A DNA stretch of 64,000 bases from Cupriavidus campinensis (GCF_905397395.1 NZ_CAJPVH010000002.1:186001-250000), one strand, 5' to 3'. Positions 1 through 9,364 are shown, counted from the stretch's first letter. Numbers and translations are program-made. The notes: generated by a model not told the origin, from the sequence alone.

Positions 1-582
1 GGCCTGTCGTTCAACGCGGTCAGCGCCAAGGCCGTGGCGGCGTCGGCCAGGTCGAAGCTGCCCAAGGCGTTCTGGGGCTGGGAAGAGATCATCGAAGCCA
101 ACAAGAATGGCTTCTGGCCGTACACCCCGGCCACCAACCTGCTCTACGGGCTGTCCGAGGCGTGCGACATGCTCCAGGAGGAAGGCTTGCAGAACGTGTT
201 CGCGCGCCATCGCCGCCATGCCGAGGCCACGCGCGCCTGCGTGAACGCCTGGGGGCTGGAGATCCTGTGCCAGAACCCGGCCGAGTACAGCCCGGCGCTG
301 ACCGCCGTGGTCATGCCGGACGGCCATAACGCCGACGCGCTGCGCAAGGTGGTGCTGGAGAACTTCAATATGTCGCTGGGCCAGGGGCTGTCCAAGCTGT
401 CCGGCAAGGTGTTCCGCATCGGCCATCTGGGCGATTTCAACGACCTGACGCTGATGGGCACCCTGGCCGGCGTGGAGATGGGCCTGGCGCTGGCCGGCGT
501 GCCGCACCATGCGGGCGGCGTGCTGGCGGCGATGGAAAGTCTGCGCGCGGCCGCGCTGAAGCCGGCGCTGCGCGCGGCCTGA
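1..582 (+). CDS. Class V aminotransferase, serine-glyoxylate type (3' end only)
   Basis: The reading frame is open to the first base, so only the C-terminal ~193 residues are present and the start lies outside the window. The fragment resembles the C-terminal half of PLP-dependent serine-glyoxylate or alanine-glyoxylate aminotransferases: it begins GLSFNAVSAKA, which in this family follows shortly after the Schiff-base lysine, and then has a PYTPATNLLYGL segment and the C-terminal FRIGHLGDFNDLTLMGTLAGVEMGL block. The catalytic lysine itself lies upstream of the window. The reaction would be amino-group transfer from serine or alanine to glyoxylate, in the cytosol. A stem-loop and 127 bp separate it from the transporter genes, so an operon with them is not obvious. 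The family is clear; the substrate is inferred. Confidence 0.85.
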   Translation, partial: GLSFNAVSAKAVAASARSKLPKAFWGWEEIIEANKNGFWPYTPATNLLYGLSEACDMLQEEGLQNVFARHRRHAEATRACVNAWGLEILCQNPAEYSPALTAVVMPDGHNADALRKVVLENFNMSLGQGLSKLSGKVFRIGHLGDFNDLTLMGTLAGVEMGLALAGVPHHAGGVLAAMESLRAAALKPALRAA

Positions 583-626
583 GGACGCAGCCGACGAAGG
601 TCACCAACGATGTAGAAGAAAAAGAC

Positions 627-653
627 GGGCCGCCCGGTCTTCCGGGACGGCCC
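627..653 (+). terminator. Stem-loop between the aminotransferase and tctC genes
   Basis: An 11-bp GC-rich stem with a one-base bulge (GGGCCGCCCGG against CCGGGACGGCCC) closes a TCTT loop about 45 bp after the aminotransferase stop. There is no T-tract on the + strand, but an A-rich run precedes the stem. Probable transcription stop or 3'-end stabiliser; function inferred. Confidence 0.45.
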
Positions 654-709
654 GGCCGTACCGCCGATGCGCCATCAGAGCGCACGGTTCACACCAAAGG
701 AGACAGACC

Positions 710-1723
710 ATGACGTTGCGTTCCCCCGCACGCGCCGCCGCGCGTGCTTCGCTGCTCGGTATTGCCCTCAGTGTTTCATTTGCCGCTCCCGCGTTTGCCT
801 GGGAGCCCACCAAGCCCGTCGAGATCGTGGTGCCGTTCAGTGCCGGCGGCGCCTCCGACCAGATGGCGCGTTCCATCCAGGGCATCATCGCCAAGCACAA
901 GCTGATGGGCCAGCCGGTCATCGTGGTGAACAAGGCCGGCGCCAGCGGCGCCGAGGGCCTGATGGACACCAAGGCGTCCAAGGGCGACCCGCACAAGCTG
1001 CTGGTCACCTCGTCCGCGCTCTATACCGTGCCGATGGTCAGCCAGCTGCCGTTCAACTGGCGCGACCTGACCCCGGTGGCCATGGTGGCGATGGACGAAT
1101 TCGTGCTGTGGACCAACGCCGAAGCGCCCTACAAGACCCCGGCAGACTACGTTGCCGAGGCGAAGAAGCAGCCCGGCAAGCTCAAGATGGGCGGCACCAG
1201 CTCCAAGCGCGAGGACCAGATCATCACCGCGCAGATGGAGCGCAAGGCCGGCGTGCGCTTTATCTACATCCCGTACAAGGGCGGCGGCGAGGCCGCCACG
1301 CAGCTCTCGGGCAAGCACATCGACTCCAATGTGAACAACCCGTCCGAATCGATCGGCCAGTGGCGGGCCGGCGAGCATCGCGCGCTGTGCGTGTTCGCGC
1401 CGTCGCGCATGCAGTACACGGGCAAGGTCACGGCCACGCAGAGCTGGGGTGACATTCCCACCTGCAAGGAGGCCGGGCTGGACGTGCAATACCAGATGCT
1501 GCGCGTGTTCATGCTGCCGGGCGGCGTCACGCCGGACCAGCAGAAGTACTACGTCGATCTGATGCAGAAGGTGGCCGCCACGCCCGAGTGGAAGGAGTAC
1601 CTCGAAAAGAACGCGCTCAAGAACGAGTTCCTGACCGGCACCAAGCTGACCGAGTTCCTCCAGGCGGACGAGACCCGCCACAAGGACATCATCAAGGAAG
1701 CGGGCTTCGTGGCGGCACGGTGA
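710..1723 (+). CDS. tctC: Tripartite tricarboxylate transporter substrate-binding protein (Bug/TctC family)
   Basis: A 337-residue periplasmic solute receptor. Residues 1-30 form a signal peptide (hydrophobic core GIALSVSFAAPAFA), and the mature protein opens with WEPTKPVEIVVPFSAGGASDQMAR, the family's signature first strand and ligand loop. It should deliver a carboxylated solute to the TctBA membrane pair encoded just downstream. The ATG follows AAGGAG at 7 nt. The gene is followed after 37 bp by tctB and then tctA, the usual CBA order. Bug paralogues are numerous in Burkholderiales and their ligands cannot be read from sequence. Family assignment is firm; 'tctC' is used as the family name only. 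Confidence 0.9.
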   Translation: MTLRSPARAAARASLLGIALSVSFAAPAFAWEPTKPVEIVVPFSAGGASDQMARSIQGIIAKHKLMGQPVIVVNKAGASGAEGLMDTKASKGDPHKLLVTSSALYTVPMVSQLPFNWRDLTPVAMVAMDEFVLWTNAEAPYKTPADYVAEAKKQPGKLKMGGTSSKREDQIITAQMERKAGVRFIYIPYKGGGEAATQLSGKHIDSNVNNPSESIGQWRAGEHRALCVFAPSRMQYTGKVTATQSWGDIPTCKEAGLDVQYQMLRVFMLPGGVTPDQQKYYVDLMQKVAATPEWKEYLEKNALKNEFLTGTKLTEFLQADETRHKDIIKEAGFVAAR

Positions 1724-1760
1724 GCGCCGGCGGCGGCGTTCTTTCAACCGGGAGACTCAC

Positions 1761-2267
1761 ATGAGCGAACACACCCAGGAGCCGGCCACGCCGGCGGCCA
1801 TCACGGTGCGCACGGCGGAGATCGCCGTGGCGCTGCTGATCGCCGCCGGCGCGGTCGTGGTCATGGTCAGCAATTACCAGATCGGCGCGGGCTGGGCGCC
1901 GGACGGCCCGCAGGCCGGCTACTTCCCGCTGCGTATCGGGGCCATCATCTTCGTGGCCTGCCTGGCCGTGCTGTGGCAGGCGTGGCGCACGGCGTCCGAC
2001 GCCACCTTCGTTACCTGGCCGCAGCTGCGCCAGGTGGCGGTGATCCTGGTGCCGCTGACGATCTACATCGCGCTGATCAAGTTCCTCGGCATCTATGTGG
2101 CCAGCGCCATCTTCATCGCCGGCTTCATGCGGGTCATCGGCAAGTTTGCCTGGTGGCGTGCCGTGCTGACCGGCGTTGCCATCAACGCCGCGCTGTTCTG
2201 GATCTTCGAGATGCAGTTCCGCGTGCCACTGCCGAAGGGCCCGCTCGAAGCGGCGTTCGGTTTCTGA
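1761..2267 (+). CDS. tctB: Tripartite tricarboxylate transporter small membrane subunit TctB
   Basis: A 168-residue protein with four hydrophobic segments (roughly residues 20-40, 55-75, 90-125 and 130-150), as expected of the small TctB subunit. The GPQAGYFPLRIG motif after the first membrane segment is typical of the family. It sits between the receptor gene and tctA, with a GGGAG ribosome site before the ATG and only 10 bp to the next start. It is expected in the inner membrane, supporting the large TctA subunit in sodium- or proton-driven carboxylate uptake. The low conservation of this family makes context the stronger part of the assignment. Confidence 0.85.
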   Translation: MSEHTQEPATPAAITVRTAEIAVALLIAAGAVVVMVSNYQIGAGWAPDGPQAGYFPLRIGAIIFVACLAVLWQAWRTASDATFVTWPQLRQVAVILVPLTIYIALIKFLGIYVASAIFIAGFMRVIGKFAWWRAVLTGVAINAALFWIFEMQFRVPLPKGPLEAAFGF

Positions 2268-2277
2268 GGGGACGGGC

Positions 2278-3786
2278 GTGGAAGAACTGAACTCACTGAT
2301 GGGCGGCTTCGCGGTCGCCATGTCGTGGCACAACGTCGGGCTGATGCTGGTCGGCATCCTGCTCGGCATCGTGGTGGGCGTGCTGCCCGGGCTGGGCGGC
2401 CCCAACGGCGTGGCGATCCTGCTGCCGCTGACGTTTTCGATGGAGCCAACCTCGGCCATCATCATGCTGTCCTGCATCTACTGGGGCGCGCTGTTCGGCG
2501 GGGCGATCACCTCGATCCTGTTCAACATCCCCGGCGAGGCCTGGTCCGTGGCGACCACCTTCGACGGCTACCCGATGGCCCAGCAGGGCGAGGCCGGGCG
2601 GGCGCTGACCTCGGCCTTCACGGGCTCGTTCCTCGGCGCTCTCGCGGGTGTGCTGTTGATCACATTCCTGGCGCCGCTGGTGGCCAAGTTCGCGCTGCGC
2701 TTCGGGCCGCCGGAATTCTTCGCGGTGTACTTCCTCACGTTCTGCAGCTTCGTCGGCATGGGCAAGGAAGCCAAGGCCAAGATCGTGATTGCGATGTGCA
2801 TGGGCTTTGCGCTGGCGGCGGTGGGCATGGATACCGTCTCGGGCACGCTGCGCATGACCTTCGGCTCCACCGAGCTGCTGCGCGGGTTTGATTTCCTGGT
2901 CGCCGTGATTGGCCTGTTCGGCATCAGCGAGATCCTGATCACGATGGAGGAGGGCGTGGCCTTCCGCGGCAAGCGCGCCAGCATCGACCTCAAGGTAGTG
3001 CTCAAGACCTGGGCCGAGCTGCCGCGCTACTGGATGACGCTGATCCGCTCGTCGGTGATTGGCTGCTGGCTGGGCGTGACGCCGGGCGGCGCCACGGCGG
3101 CGTCGTTTATGGGCTACGGCGTGGCCAAGCGCTTCTCGCGCAACCGCGAGAGCTTCGGGCGCGGCAATGTGGAAGGGGTGATCGCGCCGGAGTGCGCCGC
3201 GCACGCGGCCGGCACCAGCGCGCTGCTGCCGATGCTGGCGCTGGGCATTCCCGGCTCCGCCACGGCCGCCGTGCTGCTGGGCGGGCTGATGATCTGGGGC
3301 CTGCAGCCGGGGCCTCTGCTGTTCACCGAGCAGAAGACCTTCGTCTGGGGGCTGATCGCCAGCATGTACCTGGGCAATATCGCCGGGCTGATCGTGGTGC
3401 TCTCCACGGTGCCGCTGTTCGCGGCCATCCTGCGCATTCCGTTCGCGATCATCGCGCCGCTGATCCTCGTGGTGTGCGCCATCGGCGCGTTCACGGTGCA
3501 CAACGCCATGTTCGACGTCTGGCTGATGTTGATCTTCGGCGTGATTGGCTACGTGCTGAAGAAGCTGGACTACCCGCTGGCGCCGCTGGTGCTGGCGCTG
3601 GTGCTGGGTGACCGCGCCGAGGATGCGTTCCGGCAGACCATGCTGATGTCCCAGGGCCAGCTGGACGTGTTCTGGTCCAACGGCCTGGTCGGCACGATCA
3701 TGGCGCTGGCCGTGGCGGTGCTGGTGTGGCCGGTGATCGGCGGGCTGGTGGAAAAGGGCCGGCGCCGGAAGGTTCAGCCGACTTGA
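2278..3786 (+). CDS. tctA: Tripartite tricarboxylate transporter large permease TctA
   Basis: A 502-residue polytopic inner-membrane permease. The N-terminal GVLPGLGGPNGVAILLPLTF and the second-half segment LGIPGSATAAVLLGGLMIWGLQPGP are the two conserved TctA repeats, and AYGxxK-like residues follow. It forms the transport pore together with TctB and the Bug receptor upstream. I chose the GTG at 2278, 10 bp after the tctB stop and with a GAGGGG ribosome site. It gives the usual length of about 500 residues; the same frame is open further upstream, but only inside tctB. The 3' end lies 13 bp from the convergent hemolysin III gene. Confidence 0.93.
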   Translation: MEELNSLMGGFAVAMSWHNVGLMLVGILLGIVVGVLPGLGGPNGVAILLPLTFSMEPTSAIIMLSCIYWGALFGGAITSILFNIPGEAWSVATTFDGYPMAQQGEAGRALTSAFTGSFLGALAGVLLITFLAPLVAKFALRFGPPEFFAVYFLTFCSFVGMGKEAKAKIVIAMCMGFALAAVGMDTVSGTLRMTFGSTELLRGFDFLVAVIGLFGISEILITMEEGVAFRGKRASIDLKVVLKTWAELPRYWMTLIRSSVIGCWLGVTPGGATAASFMGYGVAKRFSRNRESFGRGNVEGVIAPECAAHAAGTSALLPMLALGIPGSATAAVLLGGLMIWGLQPGPLLFTEQKTFVWGLIASMYLGNIAGLIVVLSTVPLFAAILRIPFAIIAPLILVVCAIGAFTVHNAMFDVWLMLIFGVIGYVLKKLDYPLAPLVLALVLGDRAEDAFRQTMLMSQGQLDVFWSNGLVGTIMALAVAVLVWPVIGGLVEKGRRRKVQPT

Positions 3787-3799
3787 TCGGCCAACATCG

Positions 3800-4417
3800 T
3801 CAGCCCACGTAGTAGAGGATGCTGACGAACTGGCAGAAGCTGCCCGCCAGGACGAAAAGGTGCCAGATGCCGTGGAAGTGGCGCACGCGTTCGTCGAACA
3901 GGAAGAAGCCGATGCCGGCGGTATAGGTGGCGCCGCCGGCCACCAGCCAGTACAGGCCGGCACGCGGCAGGGCGGCGGTGAGCGGATCGAACGCGAACAG
4001 CACCAGCCAGCCCATGATCACGTAGATCGACAGGGACAGGATGCGCGTGCGGTGGCCGATCCACAGTTCCTGGATGATGCCGATGACCGCCAGGCCCCAG
4101 TTGACGCCGAACAGCGTCCAGCCCCAGGGGCCGCGCAGCGTGACTAGCGCGAAGGGTGTGTAGCTGCCGGCGATGAGCAGGTAGATGGCGCAGTAGTCGA
4201 GCCGGCGGAAGATGTCCTTCGCCGGGCCGCGGATGCTGTGGTAGACCGTGGAGATGGTGTAGAGCAGGACCAGCGTGGTGCCGTAGACCACCGAGCTGAC
4301 CACCTTCCAGGCATCGTGATGCAAGGCCGAGGAAGTGACGAGCACTGCCATGCCGGCGGCCGCCAGGACCGCCCCCGCGAGGTGGCTGTAGCCGTTGAAC
4401 CGTTCGCCGCGATACAT
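3800..4417 (-). CDS. Hemolysin III family membrane protein (PAQR-type)
   Basis: A 205-residue protein with seven hydrophobic segments and the PAQR/hemolysin III signature: RFNGYSHLAGAV at the start, an S-x3-H motif (STVYHS) after helix 2, DYCAIYLLIAGSYTPF in helix 3, and HGIWHLFVLAGS near the end. These residues are thought to bind a metal in the membrane. The cellular role in bacteria is not settled; some homologues are described as pore-forming, others as membrane-lipid related. The start at 4417 has GGAG at 8 nt; an in-frame ATG 15 codons upstream (4462) has no ribosome site. It lies downstream of and codirectional with the dienelactone hydrolase gene, separated by a stem-loop. Confidence 0.88.
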   Translation of the reverse strand: MYRGERFNGYSHLAGAVLAAAGMAVLVTSSALHHDAWKVVSSVVYGTTLVLLYTISTVYHSIRGPAKDIFRRLDYCAIYLLIAGSYTPFALVTLRGPWGWTLFGVNWGLAVIGIIQELWIGHRTRILSLSIYVIMGWLVLFAFDPLTAALPRAGLYWLVAGGATYTAGIGFFLFDERVRHFHGIWHLFVLAGSFCQFVSILYYVG

Positions 4418-4520
4418 CCCCGAAGCTCCGTTTCCGCGTTGGACCAGCCGGCATTTTGGCATGGATCAACAGAAACGATGTTGCGTCGCCGCAAATCTGA
4501 CTAGTTCGAAACGTCCATGT

Positions 4521-4553
4521 TTCTCCCCGCTCCGGCTTGCGCAGCGGGGAGAA
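4521..4553 (-). terminator. Stem-loop downstream of the dienelactone hydrolase gene
   Basis: A perfect 11-bp inverted repeat (TTCTCCCCGCT / AGCGGGGAGAA) with an 11-nt loop lies 12 bp beyond the stop of the dienelactone hydrolase gene and before the hemolysin III gene. It lacks a T-tract, so whether it terminates transcription is an inference. Confidence 0.5.
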
Positions 4554-4564
4554 GCGCATCCCTG

Positions 4565-5263
4565 TTACTTCATCGCCTGGAAGAATTTCAGCGTCCGGGC
4601 ATTGGCCTCTTGTGCCGCATCCGCCACATAGTGCACGCCGTCATTGCGGGCGAAGGCGTGCTGGCAGCCCGGGTAGGTGTGGATCTCCACGTGCGGGCTG
4701 TCTTCCAGCGCCTCGATGATCTTGGCCCGGGCTTCGGCCGGCACGAATTCGTCTTCCTCGGCAATATGCATCAGCAGCGGCTTGGCGATGCGGGAGGCCT
4801 CGTCCAGATGCTTGTCCATGCCGACGCCGTAGTACGACACCGCCGCATCGGCCCCGGTGCGCGTGGCGGTCAGGTAGGCCAGCAGCCCGCCCAGGCAGTA
4901 GCCCACCGTGCCCACGCCGCCGGTCACGCCCGGCTGCTGGCGCACGGCCTGGATGGTGGCGTCGATGTCCGCCACGCCCTTGTCCACGTCGAACGCGTTG
5001 TACAGCGCCAGCGCCTTCTTCCATTCCGCCTCGGTCTTGTCGGTCAACTCCACGTTGGGTTCCTGGCGCCAGTACAGGTCGGGGCAGATCGCCACGAAGC
5101 CTTCGCGCGCGAAGTTGTCGCAGGTCTCGCGCATGTCGGCGTTGATGCCGAAGATTTCCTGGATGACCACGATGGCCGTGCCGCGCGCGTTGGCGGCGTC
5201 CGGCGTGGCGAGGTAGGCGGCGAAGCTGCCGTCCGGTACGGAAAGGGTGATGCGCTGGCCCAT
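4565..5263 (-). CDS. Dienelactone hydrolase family protein
   Basis: A 232-residue alpha/beta hydrolase. The catalytic triad is visible: Cys123 in the nucleophile elbow GYCLGG, Asp171 in AEEDEFVP and His202 in YPGCQHAF. The early VIQEIFGI and CPDLYW motifs are characteristic of dienelactone hydrolase (carboxymethylenebutenolidase). Such enzymes open dienelactones in chloroaromatic degradation, but most chromosomal copies have unknown substrates. The start at 5263 has GGAGA at 8 nt; the frame stays open for 63 further codons upstream without any family similarity. It is divergent from the esterase gene at 5458, and no aromatic-degradation genes are adjacent, so a general housekeeping or detoxifying role is as likely. 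Confidence 0.9.
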   Translation of the reverse strand: MGQRITLSVPDGSFAAYLATPDAANARGTAIVVIQEIFGINADMRETCDNFAREGFVAICPDLYWRQEPNVELTDKTEAEWKKALALYNAFDVDKGVADIDATIQAVRQQPGVTGGVGTVGYCLGGLLAYLTATRTGADAAVSYYGVGMDKHLDEASRIAKPLLMHIAEEDEFVPAEARAKIIEALEDSPHVEIHTYPGCQHAFARNDGVHYVADAAQEANARTLKFFQAMK

Positions 5264-5457
5264 GGTTGTCTCCGGTGTGAGGGGAATGGTCCGGAGAAGC
5301 TTAGCAAACGGCCATCGTTCATGTGGCGTGAAATGTTGTGAAGCGCGCGTCCCACGGCTTGCCTTTGCCGCCGCCATCGCCTTTGATGAAACGTTTCCGC
5401 CCGGCGGCATCCCATCACCGCTGTCCCACCCCCCAACCCCATCCAGGAGCACGCATC

Positions 5458-6285
5458 ATGGCATTCGCAATCGCGCAGGACGGCACGGAGATCTATTACA
5501 AGGACTGGGGGCACGGCCGCCCCATCGTGTTCTCGCACGGCTGGCCGCTCTGCAGCGACGCCTGGGACGCTCAGATGCTGTTCTTCGTGCAGCAGGGCTT
5601 CCGCGTGATTGCCCATGACCGCCGGGGCCATGGCCGCTCCGGGCAGCCGTCCGGGGGCAACGACATGGATACCTATGCCGATGACCTGGCCGCCGTGCTC
5701 GAGAAGGCCGACGTCGAAAAGGCCACGCTGGTCGGCCATTCCACGGGCGGCGGCGAAGTGGCGCACTACATCGGCCGCCACGGCACACGGCGCGTGGCGC
5801 AGGCGGTGCTGATCGGGGCGGTGCCGCCGATCATGCTGAAGACCGCCGCCAACCCGGGCGGGCTGCCCATCGATGTGTTCGACGGTATCCGCAAGGGCGT
5901 GGCTGACAATCGCTCCCAGTTCTACAAGGACCTGGCGGTGCCGTTCCACGGGTACAACCGGGAGGGCGCCAAGCCGTCCCAGGGCACCATCGACAGTTTC
6001 TGGGCCCAGGGCATGGCCGGCGGCATCAAGGGCCAGTACGAGTGCATCAAGCAGTTCTCGGAGGTGGACTACACCGAGGACCTGAAGAAGTTCGACATCC
6101 CCACGCTGATCCTGCACGGCGAGGACGACCAGATCGTGCCGATCGATGCCGCCGGGCGGCTGTCGGCCAAGATCGTCAAGGGTGCGGTGCTGAAGACGTA
6201 TCCCGGCTTCTCGCACGGCATGTGCGTGGTCAATGCCGATGTGATCAACGCCGACCTGCTGGCCTTCGTCAAACAGTCGTCCTGA
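5458..6285 (+). CDS. Alpha/beta hydrolase, non-heme chloroperoxidase / arylesterase type
   Basis: A 275-residue alpha/beta hydrolase of the cofactor-free haloperoxidase subgroup. The triad is Ser95 (GHSTGG), Asp224 (HGEDDQIVP) and His253 (GFSHGM). The N-terminal [24 protein letters not shown] and HDRRGHGRS motifs are the subgroup signature. In vivo these enzymes are usually esterases; the perhydrolase or halogenation activity is a side reaction in acetate buffer. The ATG at 5458 has AGGAG at 8 nt. There is no signal peptide, so the protein is cytosolic. It faces away from the dienelactone hydrolase gene across 194 bp, which must hold promoters for both. Confidence 0.9.
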   Translation: MAFAIAQDGTEIYYKDWGHGRPIVFSHGWPLCSDAWDAQMLFFVQQGFRVIAHDRRGHGRSGQPSGGNDMDTYADDLAAVLEKADVEKATLVGHSTGGGEVAHYIGRHGTRRVAQAVLIGAVPPIMLKTAANPGGLPIDVFDGIRKGVADNRSQFYKDLAVPFHGYNREGAKPSQGTIDSFWAQGMAGGIKGQYECIKQFSEVDYTEDLKKFDIPTLILHGEDDQIVPIDAAGRLSAKIVKGAVLKTYPGFSHGMCVVNADVINADLLAFVKQSS

Positions 6286-6363
6286 TAGCAGACCCGGGGG
6301 GCAGACCGCTGAAACCATAATAATTTTTGCGTTCATCGGTCTGAAAAGCGCTTTTTTCTGCTT

Positions 6364-6385
6364 CCGACAGCCACCAGACTGTCGG
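6364..6385. other. Small inverted repeat in the gap before the second Bug gene
   Basis: The 184-bp gap between the esterase and the Bug gene contains an A/T-rich stretch, a 12-bp palindrome AAAAGCGCTTTT at 6344-6355 and a 7-bp hairpin (CCGACAG / CTGTCGG) at 6364-6385. These could be an operator or a weak terminator; nothing decides between them. Confidence 0.3.
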
Positions 6386-6469
6386 CAGCAGCGCGTCCCC
6401 CACCGGTTTGCCCGAGGCTCGCCCCTCCGCGCTGTCCCCTATCTATATAAGAAAGACACCGGAGACAAC

Positions 6470-7468
6470 ATGACCCCCACCTACCGCGCCGTCCGGCGCC
6501 GCCTGCTGCTGGCCGGGCTTGCCGCGCCGCTGGCCGTCTCGATGCGTAGCGCGCTGGCCGCGTGGCCGGACAAGCCGATCCGCCTGGTGGTGCCCTATCC
6601 GCCGGGCGGGGCCACCGATGTGATCGGCCGCATCATCGCCAGCAAGCTCTCCGAGGCGCTGGGCCAGCAGGTGGTGGTGGACAACCGGGGCGGCGCGGGC
6701 GGCAATATCGGCGCCGAGGCCGTCGCCAAGGCGGCGCCCGATGGCTACACGCTGCTGATGGGCGCGCTGACCTCGCACTCGACCATGGCCACGCTCGAAA
6801 AGGGCCGGCTGCGCTACGATCTGGTGAAGGATTTCGCGCCGGTGATGGTGGTGGGCTCGGTGCCGCTGGTGGTGGTGGTCAACCCCAAACTGCCGGTGCA
6901 CACGCTGCAGGAGCTGATCCAGTACGGCAAGGCGCATCCGGGCAAGCTGAACTACGCGTCGTCCGGCGCCGGCGCGCCGCAGCGCATGGCCGCCGAGATC
7001 TTCCGCAAGGAGGCCGGGCTGGACATGGTGCACGTGCCCTACAAAGGCAGCGGCCCCGCGATGACCGACCTCGTGGCGGGGCAGGTGAACATGATGGTGG
7101 AAACCGCGCCGGCCTCGCTGCCGTTCATCAAGTCCGGACAATTGCGCGCGCTGGCCGTGGCCGCGCCGGCCCGGATCTCGATGCTGCCGGACGTGCCCTC
7201 CGCCACCGAGGCCGGCATGCCCGCGCTCGACGTCAGCTCCACGTTCGGCGTGCTGGCGCCCACCGGGACCCCGGCGGCCGTGGTCGAACGGCTGAACGCC
7301 GCGCTGGCCAAGATGCTCGAGGCGCCCGACGTCAAGGAGCAGTTCCTGAAGCAGGGCGTCTACGCGCTGGCGCCGACTTCGCCGGACAAGGCCGCCGAGC
7401 GCCTGCGCACCGAGGTATCGCGCTGGGAAAAGGTGATTACCGACGCCCAGATCAAATCGGATGGCTGA
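6470..7468 (+). CDS. Bug family substrate-binding protein (orphan TctC-like receptor)
   Basis: A 332-residue periplasmic receptor of the TctC/Bug family. The leader has a basic start (VRRRLLLAG), which could engage Tat or Sec, followed by a hydrophobic stretch ending SALA. The mature protein begins [23 protein letters not shown], the family's ligand-loop signature, and contains [25 protein letters not shown], also typical. The ATG has GGAGA at 6 nt. No tctAB genes accompany it; instead it is followed by an IlvD/Edd dehydratase and a DapA-family lyase. A sugar acid or related hydroxy acid is therefore a reasonable guess for the ligand, delivered to a transporter encoded elsewhere or used for sensing. 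Confidence 0.9.
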   Translation: MTPTYRAVRRRLLLAGLAAPLAVSMRSALAAWPDKPIRLVVPYPPGGATDVIGRIIASKLSEALGQQVVVDNRGGAGGNIGAEAVAKAAPDGYTLLMGALTSHSTMATLEKGRLRYDLVKDFAPVMVVGSVPLVVVVNPKLPVHTLQELIQYGKAHPGKLNYASSGAGAPQRMAAEIFRKEAGLDMVHVPYKGSGPAMTDLVAGQVNMMVETAPASLPFIKSGQLRALAVAAPARISMLPDVPSATEAGMPALDVSSTFGVLAPTGTPAAVVERLNAALAKMLEAPDVKEQFLKQGVYALAPTSPDKAAERLRTEVSRWEKVITDAQIKSDG

Positions 7469-7523
7469 CCGCCATCGCCGATTTCCGAATTTTTCTTGAT
7501 TGTTGTTCGCACACGCCGCATCC

Positions 7524-9335
7524 ATGACTCAGAAACCCAAGGACTCCTCCTCCCCCGCATCGACCGGATCGACGGAATCGGCCGGATCGACCGGATCGAC
7601 CGGATCGACCCAGGGCCAGCCCGGCGCCACCGGCCTGCGCAAGGGCCTGACCAACTATGGCGACCAGGGCTTCTCGCTGTTCCTGCGCAAGGCGTTCATC
7701 AAGGGCTCGGGCTACACGGACAGCGCGCTCGATCGCCCGGTCATCGGCATCGCCGACACCGGGAGTGCGTACAACCCGTGCCACGGCAACATGCCGCAAC
7801 TGCTGGAGGCCGTGAAGCGCGGCATCATGCTCGCCGGCGGGCTGCCGATGGCCTTCCCGACCATCTCCGTGCACGAGAGCTTTGCCGCGCCGACCAGCAT
7901 GTACCTGCGCAACCTGATGTCGATGGACACCGAGGAGATGATCCGCGCCCAGCCGATGGACGCGGTGGTGCTGATTGGCGGCTGCGACAAGACCGTGCCG
8001 GCGCAGCTGATGGGCGCCGCCTCGGCCGGCGTGCCGGCGATCCAGCTGGTGACCGGGGCGATGCTGACCGGCTCGCACCGCAGCGAGCGCGTGGGCGCCT
8101 GTACGGACTGCCGCCGCTACTGGGGCAAGTTCCGCGCGGGCGAGATCGATGCCGACGAGACCGCCGACGTCAACAACCAGCTGGTGGCCAGCGTGGGCAC
8201 CTGCTCGGTGATGGGCACGGCCAGCACCATGGCCTGCCTGACCGAGGCGATGGGCATGAGCCTGCCCGGCGCGGCCACGCCGCCCGCCGTCACGGCGGAC
8301 CGCATCCGCATTGCCGAGCTGACCGGCGCGCGCGCGGTGCAGATGGCGCGCGAGCGGCTGACCATCGACCGCATCCTGACCCCGGCCGCGTTCGAGAACG
8401 CGATGCGGGTGCTGCTGGCCATTGGCGGGTCCACCAACGGCATCGTCCACCTGGCGGCCATCGCCGGGCGCGTGGGGCTGGACATCGACATGCAGGCGCT
8501 GGACCGCATGGGCCGCGAGACCCCGGTGCTGCTCGACCTGAAGCCGAGCGGCCAGCACTATATGGAGGACTTCCACAAGGCCGGCGGCATGGCCACGCTG
8601 CTGCGCGAGCTGAAGCCGCTGCTGCGGCTGGACGCGCTGACGGTGACCGGCCGCACGCTGGGCGAGGAGATCGAGGCCGCTGGGCCGGGCTTCGCGCAGG
8701 ACGTGGTGCGCACGATGGCCGCGCCGATCTATCCGCAGGGCGGCATCGCCGTGCTGGCCGGCAACCTGGCGCCAGGCGGGGCCATCATCAAGCAGTCGGC
8801 CGCGGATGCCCGGCTGATGGAGCACGAAGGCCGTGTGGTGGTGTTCCAGGACTCGCAGGACCTGGTCGAGCGGATCGATTCGGATGACCTCGACGTGACG
8901 GCAGACGACATCCTCGTGCTGCGCAATATCGGCCCGAAGGGGGCGCCGGGCATGCCCGAGGCTGGCTATATCCCGATTCCGCGCAAGCTGGCCCGCGCCG
9001 GCGTGAAGGACATGGTGCGGATTTCGGACGGCCGCATGAGCGGCACCGCGTTCGGCACGGTGGTGCTCCATGTAACGCCCGAGGCCGCCGTGGGCGGCCC
9101 GCTGGCGCTGGTGCGCACCGGCGACCGCATCCGCCTGAGCGTGAGCCGGCGCGAGCTGAGCCTGCTGGTATCGGACGAGGAACTGGCGCAGCGGCGCGCG
9201 GCATCGGACTGGATCGAACCGAGCGCGCCGCGCGGCTACCTGAAGCTGTTCCTGCAGACGGTGACGCAGGCCGACCAGGGGGTGGATTTCGACTTCCTGC
9301 GCGCGGCGGAGACCCGTGGCAAGACGCCGGAGTAG
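7524..9335 (+). CDS. IlvD/Edd family dehydratase (probable sugar-acid dehydratase)
   Basis: A 603-residue iron-sulfur dehydratase. The three cluster cysteines are Cys86 (NPCHGN), Cys154 (GGCDKT) and Cys227 (GTCSVMGTAS), and GGSTNGIVHLAAIA and KDMVRISDGRMSGTAFG are conserved active-site blocks. The family includes dihydroxy-acid dehydratase, 6-phosphogluconate dehydratase and pentonate/hexonate dehydratases. The neighbouring DapA-family lyase and Bug receptor favour a sugar acid over branched-chain amino-acid synthesis. The start at 7524 (MTQKPKD) is preferred to a frame opening at 7500; neither has a good ribosome site. Residues ~10-37 are a low-complexity Ser/Thr/Gly stretch encoded by a 9-bp repeat and are not part of the usual fold. 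Confidence 0.88.
   Translation: MTQKPKDSSSPASTGSTESAGSTGSTGSTQGQPGATGLRKGLTNYGDQGFSLFLRKAFIKGSGYTDSALDRPVIGIADTGSAYNPCHGNMPQLLEAVKRGIMLAGGLPMAFPTISVHESFAAPTSMYLRNLMSMDTEEMIRAQPMDAVVLIGGCDKTVPAQLMGAASAGVPAIQLVTGAMLTGSHRSERVGACTDCRRYWGKFRAGEIDADETADVNNQLVASVGTCSVMGTASTMACLTEAMGMSLPGAATPPAVTADRIRIAELTGARAVQMARERLTIDRILTPAAFENAMRVLLAIGGSTNGIVHLAAIAGRVGLDIDMQALDRMGRETPVLLDLKPSGQHYMEDFHKAGGMATLLRELKPLLRLDALTVTGRTLGEEIEAAGPGFAQDVVRTMAAPIYPQGGIAVLAGNLAPGGAIIKQSAADARLMEHEGRVVVFQDSQDLVERIDSDDLDVTADDILVLRNIGPKGAPGMPEAGYIPIPRKLARAGVKDMVRISDGRMSGTAFGTVVLHVTPEAAVGGPLALVRTGDRIRLSVSRRELSLLVSDEELAQRRAASDWIEPSAPRGYLKLFLQTVTQADQGVDFDFLRAAETRGKTPE
7560..7613 (+). repeat. 9-bp tandem repeat in the dehydratase N-terminus
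   Basis: Six consecutive 9-bp units based on TCGACCGGA (three exact, three with one to three changes) encode the Ser-Thr-Gly-rich leader of the dehydratase. Because the unit is a multiple of three, copy-number changes would keep the frame. Confidence 0.85.
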
Positions 9336-9364
9336 GGCGATGTCAGGGGCGTGTCAGGGGCGTG

